A stretch of 64,000 nucleotides of DNA from Nocardia flavorosea. GTDB taxonomy: Bacteria; Actinomycetota; Actinomycetes; Mycobacteriales; Mycobacteriaceae. Location: the NCBI RefSeq assembly GCF_015477805.1, contig NZ_JADLQL010000004.1, forward strand, positions 186,001-250,000, in the 5' to 3' direction. The notes under the pieces were generated by a model, which was given only the letters and a program-made list of their open reading frames with translations, did no database searches and was not told where the DNA came from. A program made the position numbers and the translations under genes. The first letter of the stretch is position 1. Each line of letters begins with the position of its first letter. Below are positions 9,401 through 17,422 of this stretch, piece after piece.

Positions 9401-12400
9401 GGGGGCCTTCGGCTGTCGACTCGATTGTCACCCGGCCCGCGGGATCCGGCGAATCGACCAAACCTCGCGCATATGTCTCTGCGAACATCGCGGCGGCCGC
9501 ATTGATCTGATCAGCCGTCATCCAAGGATGCTCGGCGCGTAGCTGTTTCCGAACCCGGGCCTCCTGCCGGTCCACTTCGGTGTCCTCGGCTTGTGCGTCA
9601 CGTGCGTCGCGCCCGTGTCCTATCTCCCAGGCAAGGGGCGAGTGCCCTGCTTCGGCGACGGCTCGCTCCACCACACTCGGTTCCCGAGACAGCCGCCATA
9701 CTGTCTCGGATCGACTGTCGACCGTTCCCGTGAACGATTCGATCACTGCGATATCCCGTAGACCGCTCTCTCCGGCCGGGCCCGGTGATGTGACGACGAG
9801 TTCCACAGAGCCTGCGGTGGCAGCCACCGTTGCGGCCACGGCATCGGCGATCTCGCGAACATACTGGGGGTCCGGCGTCCAGGAGGTCAGCCACAGGCCC
9901 AACATGGTGCGCACCGTATTCGCATTGCTCGCGTCGATATCCCGGATGCTGGCCACTGTTTCGGTCGCGGGACCTTCGGCCCTGCGTTCATCGAGGCCAT
10001 GCATGGGCTGCTCGGGGCCGGGTTCGCCGGTTTCCGGTGGACGCCGGCTCCGGGCCGGCCGAGCCCCCTCTCCTCGAATACGGAACTCTTCTAGCGCGAT
10101 CGCCCAGATATCACCCGGAATTCCGAGATTCTCACGCAACCGGCGCTGGTTTTCGAGATTCGGGGGTGATTCGTTGCGCAACCACTTTTCCACCGTGGGA
10201 ACACTTACTCCCAGTGCCTGCGCGAGATCCGAAGCGGTCTTGCCGCGGTTGTCCATTGTCGCTCGCAGCCAGTTACCGAGCTTCGCACCGGTCTCCGAGA
10301 ACCGGCGCGGATCCAGAGCGGCGTCGAATGTCGTATCCAGCTGGTAAAGAGTGCCGCTGGAATCACGCAGGCCGAAACGCTCGACAGCGGCCTGCAGCGT
10401 ATCGGCAGGCAGGCCCGAATCGTCACGCAAACGCTGCATTACAGCCGGACTCGGGTGTCCGCTGCCGTCGAGCCATCTGTGTACAACCTCTGTGTTCACG
10501 CCCGCCGCGGCGGCAAATTGCACCTCGTCCATACCGAGTCCGCCGACAGCATCTCGGAGCCAGCGGCCGAACCCGGAGTAGGTGGGAGAGTAGTCGGCAG
10601 GTTCGGGCAGTGCGCCGATATCCGTTGGCTGCGAGAGGTTCTCGGGACCATCCGAATTCGGCTTCTGTCGAGCTCCGTCACCACCCCGAGCTTGTCCGGA
10701 GGCCCCGGTCGGACGACCTGCGGCCAGAGCGAACGATCCTCTCCTGTTCTCCGCCAGGACAGTATCCGGCGCCCATCGGACAGTTGCACCACGGCCGATA
10801 TTCGAGTCGTACCGGGCTTCGTCCGGGCTCGCGGCGGCGGCGAGATCGGCACCCTGTTCCTGGGTGATCGGAATGTAGAAGAGGTCGTCGCTGTGTTCGA
10901 TCCAGACGCTCGGTGGGCTATCCCAGGTTTCACCCGACTGCGCGTCCCACCACACCGGCTTCGCAGCACCCTCCGGGTAGACGAGCTCGAGAATGTGTCC
11001 GTCGCGCTGGGCGGGTTCTTCATCGACGGCCGGCGTCTCCCAACGCACATGAACCAAGGCCGCTGAGCCCGGCCCCATCCGGGCTACCTCGGCATGCAGG
11101 TGATCGAACTGGTCCGCAACGGTCACCGCATCGGACGGAGGCCGGAAGAGCTGACCTGTCCATTCCTCGAGACGCTTCCACGGCTCCCCGAGGGGAACGT
11201 CCTCGTTGCCGTTGGCGGGTCGCGGCCGGACGATCCGTGGCAGGCTGACCGCAGAACGCCCGTAGTAGGAGAGAATCGCGTCGATACCGAGTTGTACGCA
11301 GTTGTTCGAGCGGCCCCGTTTTGTGATGCCGCCGTCGTTGATCAGCCGACCGTAGCGGTTTTTCGAGGGATCGGCGTGGACGCGAGTACGACCGTCCGGG
11401 CCGCGCAGCGCATCCTGTACGGCGACGAGATGCGCCCTGTCTTCGAGTGGGGCGTACTTGTCGGCGGGCGCAATGTCCGGGGCTGTGCGGAACTCGTCGA
11501 AGCGGCCCCCGATTTCTCCATTCGCCTGGTCACCCGGATCGTCGGCACCGGAAGCTGTTGCATCGTCGCCCCGAGGGTCGAACTCGCCGACCGCAGCGGA
11601 CAGTTTCACATCCTCGGGCGAGGACGTGATCAGATCATCCCGGGCGGCGGCATCGTCCGGGCCGCGGTCGGCTGCCGGTGATGGTTCGGTGCGGTCGGGC
11701 GGCCTGACCGCGGCGGAAGCACTGTCGCTCGATGGCCTTTGCCGAGTGCGATCCTGGGGAGCGAAGACTGTGGGAGTGGCCTCGGTAGGCGTGTCCGCCT
11801 GCGCGGGAGGATGATCGCTCTCCTTCGTGCCGCCGGTCCTGGCGGCGGAGTCCGCCGTCCGGCCCTGATTCGGCCGCACGGCAGCCGGGGTGGGCCGCGA
11901 CGCTGGATTCGATGCTTCGCCGACACCGACGGGCAGCACAAGCCCGTCGGAGCTTTCCTGCGTGGCATACCCATATTGCGGAGCGACCTGATCGCCTTTT
12001 GCTGCGGGTTGGGACTCGTATACATCACGTGACATTTCCGGCCGGTCCGCGGTGCTGTCGGGTGCCCGCGGCTCCGGCGGCACTGCAGGCATATCCCGCT
12101 GCGGAATCGCGGTTTCCGAAGCGGTCGCCTGAATCGGCTCCGCGAGCGGAGGCCGGGTGGCGAGTTCCGTCGCGACGCTGTCTGCTGCCCGCGCATCGAG
12201 CGGCCGGTCCGCAGCACCGTCACGTAACTGCTCGGCCGTTCCGCGAATATTCGGATCGCCCTCCACCACGGCCGGTCGGGCAGGCTGCTGCGTACTCTCC
12301 TGCCGTGCCGCCGGCGACGAATCAGCCGCCGCGGCCGCCGACTCGTCCGAAATCTCTCCAGCCGAAAGACTTTCGGACCGCGAAGCAGTCGCCGTCGGCG

Positions 12401-13598
12401 AATCCGCTGGAGTGTCGATATCCATTGCGAGGGGCGTGTGCACAGGTATCGGAATGCTCACATCATGCGATGCCGGCGCCGCTGAACGGGGAACGCTGTG
12501 CTCCGGCACGGCGAGCGGAGGAACCGATCCCGAGACGCCCCCACTCACCATCGACTCGGTTCCGGGTTCCGAGCTGATCAGCGGGTACGAATCACGGTGG
12601 TTGCCGAGCGCTTGGGACAGCTCCGGCACGACCGATGCTTGCTCGACGGGCCCTGGCAGCGGGGTCGCCGGGGGCCGGAGCGCATATCCTGCGGCTCCGA
12701 TAAGCCCTTCACCGATACCTTGGTACATCGTCTGGGCCAGCTCGATATCGCCGAAATCGCCACCCACCATCAACACGGCCGTGCCGGTGCCGGCCACCGC
12801 ACCCGCGGCACCGCCGACACCGGCCGAGACGGCCAGTTCCACCATCCACTGGGTTTTCCGGCCCACAGCTGATCCGGCCAACTGCCCCATGGCCTCGGTC
12901 AGCGGTTGCATCCAGCGAGCCGCTACATCACCGGCGACTCCGCCGGCGAACCCGGCTGCTGTCGTGACGAGCAATTGCTGCCGGTCAACGATATCGCGGG
13001 TGTCGGCGCCGATCTGTAAGGACTGTGCCACCAGGTCGGCCCCACCGCCCTGTATTGCGCCGGACCCGCCGCCGCGCATCAGTATTGCCAGTAGCGGCTG
13101 TGATCCGACGATATCGGCCCCGTTGAGCACCAATCGCGCCAGCAGTTGAAGGTAGACGGATTGAATGGTTTTCTTCGCGGTGATCCACCGCGCCAGCGCT
13201 ACCAGAGCACCACCCGGAAACGCCGCCGCCAACGCCAGCTGCACGGCGAGTATGCACAGTGTGAAGATCACCACGAGTTTCTCGAACTCGATATCGCGGG
13301 CGGCGGTCTTCACATGCTCGGTAAGGCTTGCACAGAAATCCGCGAGATCGCGCAGATTCTGCTCCGCAGCGCGCATTCTCTCGGCCGCGGCGGATCCGGC
13401 CTCTCCGACGACCGACGCCGCGACTGCCTGTGCCTGCTCGGCCTGGAGGTCGGCGAGTACGTTCAGCTGTGTCTTCGTGTAGTCCCATGCCGCGTCGGCG
13501 AGATCGTGGCGCAGGACATCCTCATCGCCTTCCGGGAAATGGCCGGCCGCCAAGGTCACCAGCATCGGCGGGAGAAAAGGCGGCAGGACAAGGGTCAT
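3384..13598 (-). CDS. Giant (3404-residue) T7SS-associated polymorphic toxin with deamidase, ART, HTH-array, sigma-like and GNAT-like modules
   Basis: The start MTLVLPPFLPPM lies 22 bases after the upstream stop. Approximate domains in residues: 1-320, CpnT-like WXG100 N-terminus with a long amphipathic helix, then hydrophobic Ala/Gly-rich helices; 330-720, disordered Pro/Ala/Ser/Glu-rich linker; 735-910, papain-like glutamine deamidase (Tox-PL) with C767 in GRSNNCVQ, H868 and D885 in WWDAQSG; 1003-1176, two XRE-like HTH units; 1190-1460, unassigned, faintly like a histidine-kinase ATPase; 1460-1590, Gly/Pro-rich linker; 1593-1740, unassigned alpha/beta region; 1800-1976, second Tox-PL with C1836, H1933 and D1950; 2079-2240, ADP-ribosyltransferase with R2155/R2156, S2178-T-T and D2214-N-E2216; 2263-2803, six more HTH units; 2813-3072, sigma-factor-like regions 2, 3 and 4; 3176-3404, GNAT-like tail containing RRKGFAGVFSTAIENYYRR. 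No Sec signal is visible, and T7SS export is inferred from the N-terminus and neighbours. The stretch of about 4.8-6.8 kb looks poorer in GC. Combining HTH and sigma-like modules with toxin domains is unusual. Confidence 0.88.
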   Translation of the reverse strand: MTLVLPPFLPPMLVTLAAGHFPEGDEDVLRHDLADAAWDYTKTQLNVLADLQAEQAQAVAASVVGEAGSAAAERMRAAEQNLRDLADFCASLTEHVKTAARDIEFEKLVVIFTLCILAVQLALAAAFPGGALVALARWITAKKTIQSVYLQLLARLVLNGADIVGSQPLLAILMRGGGSGAIQGGGADLVAQSLQIGADTRDIVDRQQLLVTTAAGFAGGVAGDVAARWMQPLTEAMGQLAGSAVGRKTQWMVELAVSAGVGGAAGAVAGTGTAVLMVGGDFGDIELAQTMYQGIGEGLIGAAGYALRPPATPLPGPVEQASVVPELSQALGNHRDSYPLISSEPGTESMVSGGVSGSVPPLAVPEHSVPRSAAPASHDVSIPIPVHTPLAMDIDTPADSPTATASRSESLSAGEISDESAAAAADSSPAARQESTQQPARPAVVEGDPNIRGTAEQLRDGAADRPLDARAADSVATELATRPPLAEPIQATASETAIPQRDMPAVPPEPRAPDSTADRPEMSRDVYESQPAAKGDQVAPQYGYATQESSDGLVLPVGVGEASNPASRPTPAAVRPNQGRTADSAARTGGTKESDHPPAQADTPTEATPTVFAPQDRTRQRPSSDSASAAVRPPDRTEPSPAADRGPDDAAARDDLITSSPEDVKLSAAVGEFDPRGDDATASGADDPGDQANGEIGGRFDEFRTAPDIAPADKYAPLEDRAHLVAVQDALRGPDGRTRVHADPSKNRYGRLINDGGITKRGRSNNCVQLGIDAILSYYGRSAVSLPRIVRPRPANGNEDVPLGEPWKRLEEWTGQLFRPPSDAVTVADQFDHLHAEVARMGPGSAALVHVRWETPAVDEEPAQRDGHILELVYPEGAAKPVWWDAQSGETWDSPPSVWIEHSDDLFYIPITQEQGADLAAAASPDEARYDSNIGRGATVRWAPDTVLAENRRGSFALAAGRPTGASGQARGGDGARQKPNSDGPENLSQPTDIGALPEPADYSPTYSGFGRWLRDAVGGLGMDEVQFAAAAGVNTEVVHRWLDGSGHPSPAVMQRLRDDSGLPADTLQAAVERFGLRDSSGTLYQLDTTFDAALDPRRFSETGAKLGNWLRATMDNRGKTASDLAQALGVSVPTVEKWLRNESPPNLENQRRLRENLGIPGDIWAIALEEFRIRGEGARPARSRRPPETGEPGPEQPMHGLDERRAEGPATETVASIRDIDASNANTVRTMLGLWLTSWTPDPQYVREIADAVAATVAATAGSVELVVTSPGPAGESGLRDIAVIESFTGTVDSRSETVWRLSREPSVVERAVAEAGHSPLAWEIGHGRDARDAQAEDTEVDRQEARVRKQLRAEHPWMTADQINAAAAMFAETYARGLVDSPDPAGRVTIESTAEGPRGRGMRLTVETTLSEGRAVHLSPWYGDRPATESAGSGSPAAAGPHFLARADANGRSVELGTESRTVTHWFEIHHGSARQALTDVGPSPTSGSDRPPYRGLPEPGGSGISRRDPNISDERETGGGAVGLPGTDPGAGNLGPPRDDGPPFSQPDSGAGETSDRGVAPGPPNVSDDAAGGRSGRGPGVGEGSPALRTAQARTLRMSCRTRAPEGGVALVVDGRNRSENTVDRPAYQARRFDIDGSPVVVADVFVHLTPNLTASAHEKNAVLGNVRVAVDKILNASPAARLPSGERLVIDVVDTEEPADGHLLVWYGQPGSGPDLWTSDDDARVIVDRVRRQLGLPITPAGDEPGFTGDDMHTLAEDLAAAAAGRNDSLSATRVIGPGGLGLLEKRGHQERVEEALREGDRYAVWADPMENPYGKLINAGGFGQPGRNTNCVDCVVAALDSFFGRPTVAYPRWIDRAVSLDTAVGEHRGAQRIAGAVGREWYVPEPDSGTVRDQLEELHRQVRRSGPGTAAIISNRWREDDGEPGASHVSLLVHPKGESGPVWWDPQSGELSREVPEKLAEHSLSVKAITVPPGADPFSGRNTDTSVSHSPEYVRDERVLSEKPDSAPVPPEPFSEEVPVVWEDDVAVVRLRPRPVEPVRVEDSEGHHSGSDHADAFPSSSDLGRPDTIVFDSAESVRAYAQEHWYDGTENHKLLNTYVTEGSAINHYLRGNPDWRNHTRRPWSEADVDSIVEQIRVMMKPLPDAVVVQRRVKPNRLSALREGDTVEESAFLSTTPDPNVPVYLEHMPGVLHLTVSAGTPVAFLRNGDDNEILLPPGIQWRVTDIVETDENVRVHGVVGGAEEITNTPDPGGSSFPGPAEHSSFGDWLKSVRSHFGLSPKMFAVEVGVATRTVYNWESGRIPRHGHLLLIDRLERMPSGALQGALDHFGVRDKTGNVVQLDSSHLFSNHGRYDSFGSWLQRVREDHLGMTASRLGARIGVAASTVNYWEAGEVPGRRNLLALDKLEGMPSGALQAALDHFRIRDTDGNPVQVYPGRGLKDFSYFPSFNDWLAGVRVRLELTQAEFAAELGVGVMTVIRWESGRIPRHGHLLLIDRLERMPSGALQDALDHFGVRDKTGNVVQLDSSHLFSNHGRYDSFGSWLQRVREEHLNTTQDALGEVIGVTGSVVRDWESGKMVDRSNLLALDMLEGMPSGAVQAALDHFQIKDSSGKVVQLYDVVIGDSDSVARVVPSPEIYAPDDFSSWMADSISALGMSYRDFADAAETRSWNLNTWIKRGMKPRTDAFFLSLHRNIGVPLEVLQQAADRFGLPGRDGEFYLPDLDDPDPREHPLNRWLRKTRQFHGLTKEELANRIGVQPLEIRLWEGDSATRPTMRNLRKFCHAVGVPAELIRSAIENYYTGQGGALGREDRDTQEVEDLFWSVLVAAPASSHEAFIRDRIFEEYKWQKSDGEYVSIEEIVRRAVGRATWVSGDGARAEDVAQDLREVILDRITLHNPLRGTFVAYAVGTAKSWLKGEYFRFMYPDLSSADRDRVARVSGAVSRHSEGDGAVPDARELAAELGMRHEDVEAALQLMHGRGSASGGLAFEDGRTRQLDVDVDAFRRVELDTVVRETMAQALEREFPGDDRVKDLVELCFIHQIPVTESAAHLGMQPDMAARILAEARIALRGAFADQDPHDSADPDGFSNPGAGYDIGEPPSGQPTTDDSAGPTAQPRTSAGDASWRGSTPWSRKMLASPGEQVPGSESHAAIAGVPAEPDDTPRVSTTRGRSYTVPDLSAVAPLGELLRVDPEVADDHELTSALKGLEQQYGPYRLTDIAAMYMSPVKIGGYPSSGIYMSGRIVDENGTEVGFVQRNFEIDENDAIVANHELFKLEEHARRKGFAGVFSTAIENYYRRCGVDRIGLLAADEDGGLVWARAGYDWDPDQIDECIEDIGIRIAEVRAVSTPRDQQVLDEILERLEGPVEDMPTPREIVLLSGDDPKLGESVMKGSVWHGMRKL
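5941..6150. repeat. Internal direct repeat, copy 1 (HTH array of the giant toxin)
   Basis: This 210-bp stretch is nearly identical to 6490-6699, offset by exactly 549 bases (183 codons). It encodes the end of one HTH unit (WESGRIPRHGHLLLIDRLER) and the start of the next (RYDSFGSWLQRVREEHL). The offset preserves the reading frame and equals two HTH units. Confidence 0.9.
6490..6699. repeat. Internal direct repeat, copy 2 (HTH array of the giant toxin)
   Basis: Partner of 5941-6150. At protein level the two copies share about 70 residues with only a few changes, for example ALQGAL versus ALQDAL and VREDHL versus VREEHL. The near identity of the DNA points to a recent tandem duplication of a two-unit block. 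Confidence 0.9.
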
Positions 13599-13620
13599 AT
13601 CGGCGGTTCCCGGGCGGGAG

Positions 13621-15255
13621 TCACCGAGCGCCGGCGGCTGTTTCGACAAGCAGTCGGTGCAGTGACGCAGCGGCACTGCCGGGAGCGGGCGGCCCCGTGA
13701 CGACCTCGGCAAACGCTTCCACCAGAAGCGCCGCCGGGTCGAATTCCCGTATGTCTGCCCCCGCGCCCGGAAGGGTGTGCCGCCACTTCCGGTAGTCGGC
13801 CGTCAAACGGCCCAGCGACTTCCGGGGTGCCTGCGGGTCGGCGTTCTCGACGAAATAACGGATCAGCGTGCGCTGAACCCTGCGCTGCGCGGCGTGCCCG
13901 CCCATGGCGTCCAAGGCCCGGCCCAGCTCGCGGATCACCGCCGCGTGGATCGGGCCGGCCACTCGTCGCACGGTCTCCCCGGTGGGCTCTGGGAGCGGCT
14001 CAACGATTTTCGCGCGGTCGAGGACAAGTCGGGCGGCATCGGCCACGGGCCCTTCGTCGCCGCCCACGCGGTCCCAGCGAATACACGCTGTCGAACCGTC
14101 CGAGATGTCCGCGATTTCCACCACCCGGAGGTCGAGCACATGATGGGTGGTGAGCACCTGGTCCAGGGCAGCGGCCAATTCCCGGACCGCGGGTTCGCCG
14201 ATCCCGGCCGATTCGAAGCCGACCGTACTCAGGCCGTGCCGAGCTGCCATCTCATACGCGATCCGCAGTGCTTCCGGCGTCGTGGCCCGTGCGGGTACCG
14301 GCTCCGGGCGCGTGGCCGGACGAGCTTTCTCCGGCTTGCCCGGCGCAGCTTTGGACCCAGTTCGCTGCCCGGGTCGGGCCGGAGCAGATTGCTCCGGTTT
14401 CCGGCGTGGAGGGGGCTGGGGCGCCACCGGCCGGGGCGGCAGCGGCTCGCCCGCCCGGCTCGGTGATTGCGGCGCGGAAACCGCTCGCCTCGGCGGACTT
14501 CCTGCGTCCTTCGGCGGCGCGCTGGACCACGGGGTCGCCCCGGTCTGTCCACCGTTTCCGGTTGCCGGTGATATCGATGCGCTTGCCGGGCGGACAGCTG
14601 AGTGCGGTTCGGCCGGTTTCCCTTCCGGTGTTCGCTGGTTCGCGGGACCGGCCGGCGGCACCACCGGCACCTGTCCTGTCTGCTCCGGACCTGGAATTTC
14701 CGGACCGGCGCTCTCCGGCAGTCGGGGATGCTGTGCGTCCTCGGAGTCCGGTTGCCGATCCCGGTCCGGTTCCGCGGCGACAGTACGGCCGTCGCCGGGC
14801 GGCTCCGCCGAATCGGCCGAGGACGGCGGCATTTCACGCTGCTCCGGAACGAGCGACCCGACGCGCTCGGCCGGTCTTCCGGCAGGCACGAATCCGGGTG
14901 ACGCCGCCGTGGGCTCGGCCGTGACCGGGTTCCAGGTGAACGGGTCGCGAGGACTGATGTGGTTACCGGAATCGAGATCCCTGGCTTCGAACGCGCCCGC
15001 GGTTTCGACCAAACCCGTACCGAGTTCGTCCAGGACGGAGACCATCTGATCGAATACCTCGACGACCTGCTCCGAACTCGGCAGATAGAACTCCTCGAAG
15101 GTCTTCCCCGGTTTGTCGGAACCCCAGGCCGCACCCACGCTCGCGATAGCGGCTTTCAATTCCGCGGCCACGAGCATGGCTCGTTCGGCGATATCGCCCT
15201 GCCCCGCGGCCGCGGCGCGGAGCCCGGCAAGGTCGACCGATAATGAACCGCCCAT
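13621..15255 (-). CDS. WXG100-like T7SS substrate with proline-rich linker, partner of the giant toxin
   Basis: The 544-residue protein starts MGGSLSVDLAGLRAAAAGQGD. Residues 1-100 form a helical hairpin with a W-G turn (AAWGSDKPGKTFEEFY), the layout of WXG100-type export domains. Residues 110-320 are a Pro/Gly/Ser/Arg-rich linker. Residues 325-544 are a folded, mostly helical domain (EALRIAYEMAARHGLSTVG, RRVQRTLIRYFVENADPQ) that I do not recognise. It lies 22 bases upstream of the giant toxin and downstream of two YbaB-like genes, so all are probably one transcript. It may help export the toxin or be a second effector. No membrane segment or classical signal peptide is visible. Confidence 0.8.
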   Translation of the reverse strand: MGGSLSVDLAGLRAAAAGQGDIAERAMLVAAELKAAIASVGAAWGSDKPGKTFEEFYLPSSEQVVEVFDQMVSVLDELGTGLVETAGAFEARDLDSGNHISPRDPFTWNPVTAEPTAASPGFVPAGRPAERVGSLVPEQREMPPSSADSAEPPGDGRTVAAEPDRDRQPDSEDAQHPRLPESAGPEIPGPEQTGQVPVVPPAGPANQRTPEGKPAEPHSAVRPASASISPATGNGGQTGATPWSSAPPKDAGSPPRRAVSAPQSPSRAGEPLPPRPVAPQPPPRRKPEQSAPARPGQRTGSKAAPGKPEKARPATRPEPVPARATTPEALRIAYEMAARHGLSTVGFESAGIGEPAVRELAAALDQVLTTHHVLDLRVVEIADISDGSTACIRWDRVGGDEGPVADAARLVLDRAKIVEPLPEPTGETVRRVAGPIHAAVIRELGRALDAMGGHAAQRRVQRTLIRYFVENADPQAPRKSLGRLTADYRKWRHTLPGAGADIREFDPAALLVEAFAEVVTGPPAPGSAAASLHRLLVETAAGAR

Positions 15256-15332
15256 GTCAGACTCCTCGAAGCTTCCCTTCCGGGCTTCTCGGCAAAGCTC
15301 GAGGCATCAACAGTATTCGTCGGTGGTCCCGC

Positions 15333-15791
15333 TCACCGCACATGAGAAGAACCAGACGGCCCGTACGGTCTTACCTCTTCCACCGAGGCACCCCAGCCCA
15401 GCAGGGACTCCCGGAGTTCGCTGAAACTCGCCGCCCCCGGCAAAAGGTCCGGAAGGTCGGGCGCCGCATCGGCCTCGTTCAACAGTGGAGACAGCACAGA
15501 TTCGTGGTGCTCCCGGGCCGCGGCCGCGGCCGCACGGGCCGCCTCGGTTATTGCGAACTCCAGCTTTTGCGGGGTACTGCGCATCGCCTTGGCAGTCACT
15601 CTGGTCTGCACTACTGTCCCCTCGGCGTCCACGGTCACCTCCACCAGACCGTCGGATGAATTGGCCGCCACTCGGTACACGGCCAACTGCTGCCTGATCT
15701 CGGCCAGCTGTTTCTGCTGCGATTCGAACGCGGTGGTCAGCTGATCGATCTGATCGCGGAGTGCGTCATGCAGTGGGGAATGGTCCTGCAT
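15333..15791 (-). CDS. YbaB/EbfC-like protein 1 of the toxin island
   Basis: The 152-residue protein starts MQDHSPLHDALRDQIDQL, with GGAGGG upstream of the ATG. A coiled N-terminus (TAFESQQKQLAEIRQQLAVYRV) leads into a YbaB-type sheet (SSDGLVEVTVDAEGTVVQTRVT) and an Ala-rich helix (EAARAAAAAAREHH). YbaB/EbfC proteins bind DNA in many bacteria, but actinobacterial T7SS substrate clusters routinely carry a divergent YbaB-like gene whose role is not established and may be chaperone-like. The C-terminal 35 residues are specific to this copy. It lies 77 bases upstream of the WXG100-like gene, on the same strand. Confidence 0.82.
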   Translation of the reverse strand: MQDHSPLHDALRDQIDQLTTAFESQQKQLAEIRQQLAVYRVAANSSDGLVEVTVDAEGTVVQTRVTAKAMRSTPQKLEFAITEAARAAAAAAREHHESVLSPLLNEADAAPDLPDLLPGAASFSELRESLLGWGASVEEVRPYGPSGSSHVR

Positions 15792-15965
15792 CCTCAAGTG
15801 CCCTCCTCTCGGATCGGTTGCGGAGACGGCCCGGCCAACGGGCGGCATCCCTGCGATACCGGAACCCTAGGACGACGAGCGCTGCGTGGCGTTACACCGG
15901 AGCGCACGAAAATTGCCGCGGGGCGCACAGTTGTGCGCGCGGCCCGAATCTCCACCACGACCGGG

Positions 15966-16328
15966 CTACCGCAATGCCGCCTCCGCACCTGCCACCGGCA
16001 CGTGGGATCCCAACAGCGCGAGCAGTTCCGCACATCGGCCGCGGGCAGCGGCGGCAGCTTCGCGGGCGGCTTCGGTGAACGCGGCCCCGAGAGCTTCGGA
16101 CGGGCCGGTCAGCGCTGCGGCACCGACCTCGGTGCGGACGACAGCACCGTCGGCGTCGACGACGACGCGTACCAGGCCATCATCCGAAACCGCCTCGACC
16201 CGCAGCCGATCCAGATCATCGAGTAGTTCGCGCATTCGCTCCCGCCGGACGCCGAACGCCATCAGCAGGGTGTCGACCTGTTCGAGCAGCATCTCATCGG
16301 TCCGCGCCGGTTCGCCGGTTATCACCAT
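15966..16328 (-). CDS. YbaB/EbfC-like protein 2 of the toxin island
   Basis: The 120-residue protein has an N-terminal helix (EQVDTLLMAFGVRRERMRELL), the YbaB sheet (SDDGLVRVVVDADGAVVRTEV) and an Ala-rich C-terminal helix (AFTEAAREAAAAARG). It is the first gene of the probable toxin operon and lies 174 bases upstream of YbaB-like protein 1, to which it is clearly related in layout. It is divergent from the AraC regulator at 16472, and the 143-base gap between them contains AT-richer sequence that probably holds both promoters. Confidence 0.82.
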   Translation of the reverse strand: MVITGEPARTDEMLLEQVDTLLMAFGVRRERMRELLDDLDRLRVEAVSDDGLVRVVVDADGAVVRTEVGAAALTGPSEALGAAFTEAAREAAAAARGRCAELLALLGSHVPVAGAEAALR

Positions 16329-16471
16329 CGTGAGGATAGATCCGTCGCGATGCCACGGCTTTTTCTCTCGCGCACAGAAATTACAACAATGCGCACATTC
16401 GGGACAATACCGGCATTACACCCCGTCCGTTAGCCTGTACGCAGGACCACGGCGGACGAGACACAACAGGG

Positions 16472-17422
16472 ATGACACACAACGCCTACATCGTCGACTC
16501 GACGAACACTCAAGATGTCGAAGAGGGAGAGCAGGTCGACTACTGGGTCCACATCATCGATGACTACCAATGTGCGCTGACCTTCGAGGGCGGTAGACGA
16601 CGCACCTTCCGTGCGCATGCCGAGCGACAACGGACGAGTTCCTATCAACTGGTTGCTTGGCGGTCCGATGAATCGCGGTATCGTCGCAGCCCGCGCAATA
16701 TCCGGCACGATCCCGACCATGACTATCGGCTGATGTTCCCGGCCCGGGGCGCACTCCAGCTGAGCACCCCCGATATCGATGCCACCTTCGGCACCGGCTG
16801 GGCAGCGGTCGCGCCTATGTCCGAGCCGTTCCGGCTGGGCCAAGACGCTACGACCGTCGCCCTCGGACTGACCATTCCACGCAACGAGGTCGACCGCCGG
16901 CTCGACAGCGACCGCCCGATCATCACGGGTATCGATCTGAGGTCCGGTCTCGGACGAGTGGTCCGCGAAATGATCACCGGCCTGTTCACCGAGCGCCACA
17001 ACCTCACCGGCCCTCAGTTCGACGCAATATGCGACCGGGCCGTCGAACTCCTGTGCCTGCTGGAGACCGGCGACACCCCCACCGAACGCCCGCATCTGGC
17101 CGAGCTCGAAGCCGGTATCCGCCGCTACGTCCGCGAGCATGCCGACGATCCGACACTGGACGGGCACGCCGTTGCGCACGCACTGGGCTGGTCACTACGT
17201 CAGGTACAACTCGCTTTACAGCAATCGGGCACCACACCGCGCCGGCTGATCAAAGAGGAACGTCTCGCCAGAGCAATGGAATACCTGCGCAACCCCGGCT
17301 ATCGGGATATGACCGTCACCGAACTCGCCCACCGCCTCGGCTTCTCGTCGGTCAGTGCTTTCAGCTCCTCGTTCCGGGAACGCTACGGCCGGGCTCCCTC
17401 CAGCATCCGCACCGAATCATGA
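16472..17422 (+). CDS. AraC-family transcriptional regulator, copy 1 of a tandem pair
   Basis: The 316-residue protein has a cupin-like N-terminal domain (SYQLVAWRSDESRYRR, DHDYRLMFPARGALQLS) resembling AraC_binding_2. The C-terminal 100 residues are a double AraC helix-turn-helix: LDGHAVAHALGWSLRQVQLA, then MTVTELAHRLGFSSVSAFSS, then FRERYGRAPSSIR. It is divergent from the YbaB-toxin operon, so control of that operon is plausible, but no binding site was identified. Its TGA overlaps the ATG of the next AraC gene, so the pair is translationally coupled. Confidence 0.9.
   Translation: MTHNAYIVDSTNTQDVEEGEQVDYWVHIIDDYQCALTFEGGRRRTFRAHAERQRTSSYQLVAWRSDESRYRRSPRNIRHDPDHDYRLMFPARGALQLSTPDIDATFGTGWAAVAPMSEPFRLGQDATTVALGLTIPRNEVDRRLDSDRPIITGIDLRSGLGRVVREMITGLFTERHNLTGPQFDAICDRAVELLCLLETGDTPTERPHLAELEAGIRRYVREHADDPTLDGHAVAHALGWSLRQVQLALQQSGTTPRRLIKEERLARAMEYLRNPGYRDMTVTELAHRLGFSSVSAFSSSFRERYGRAPSSIRTES

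Noticed and set aside
9300..10070. Histidine-kinase ATPase domain inside the giant toxin
   Set aside because: Resemblance (TVRTMLGLWLTSW, then ELVVTSPGP) is weak and lacks clear N and G boxes, so it is only mentioned as unassigned.
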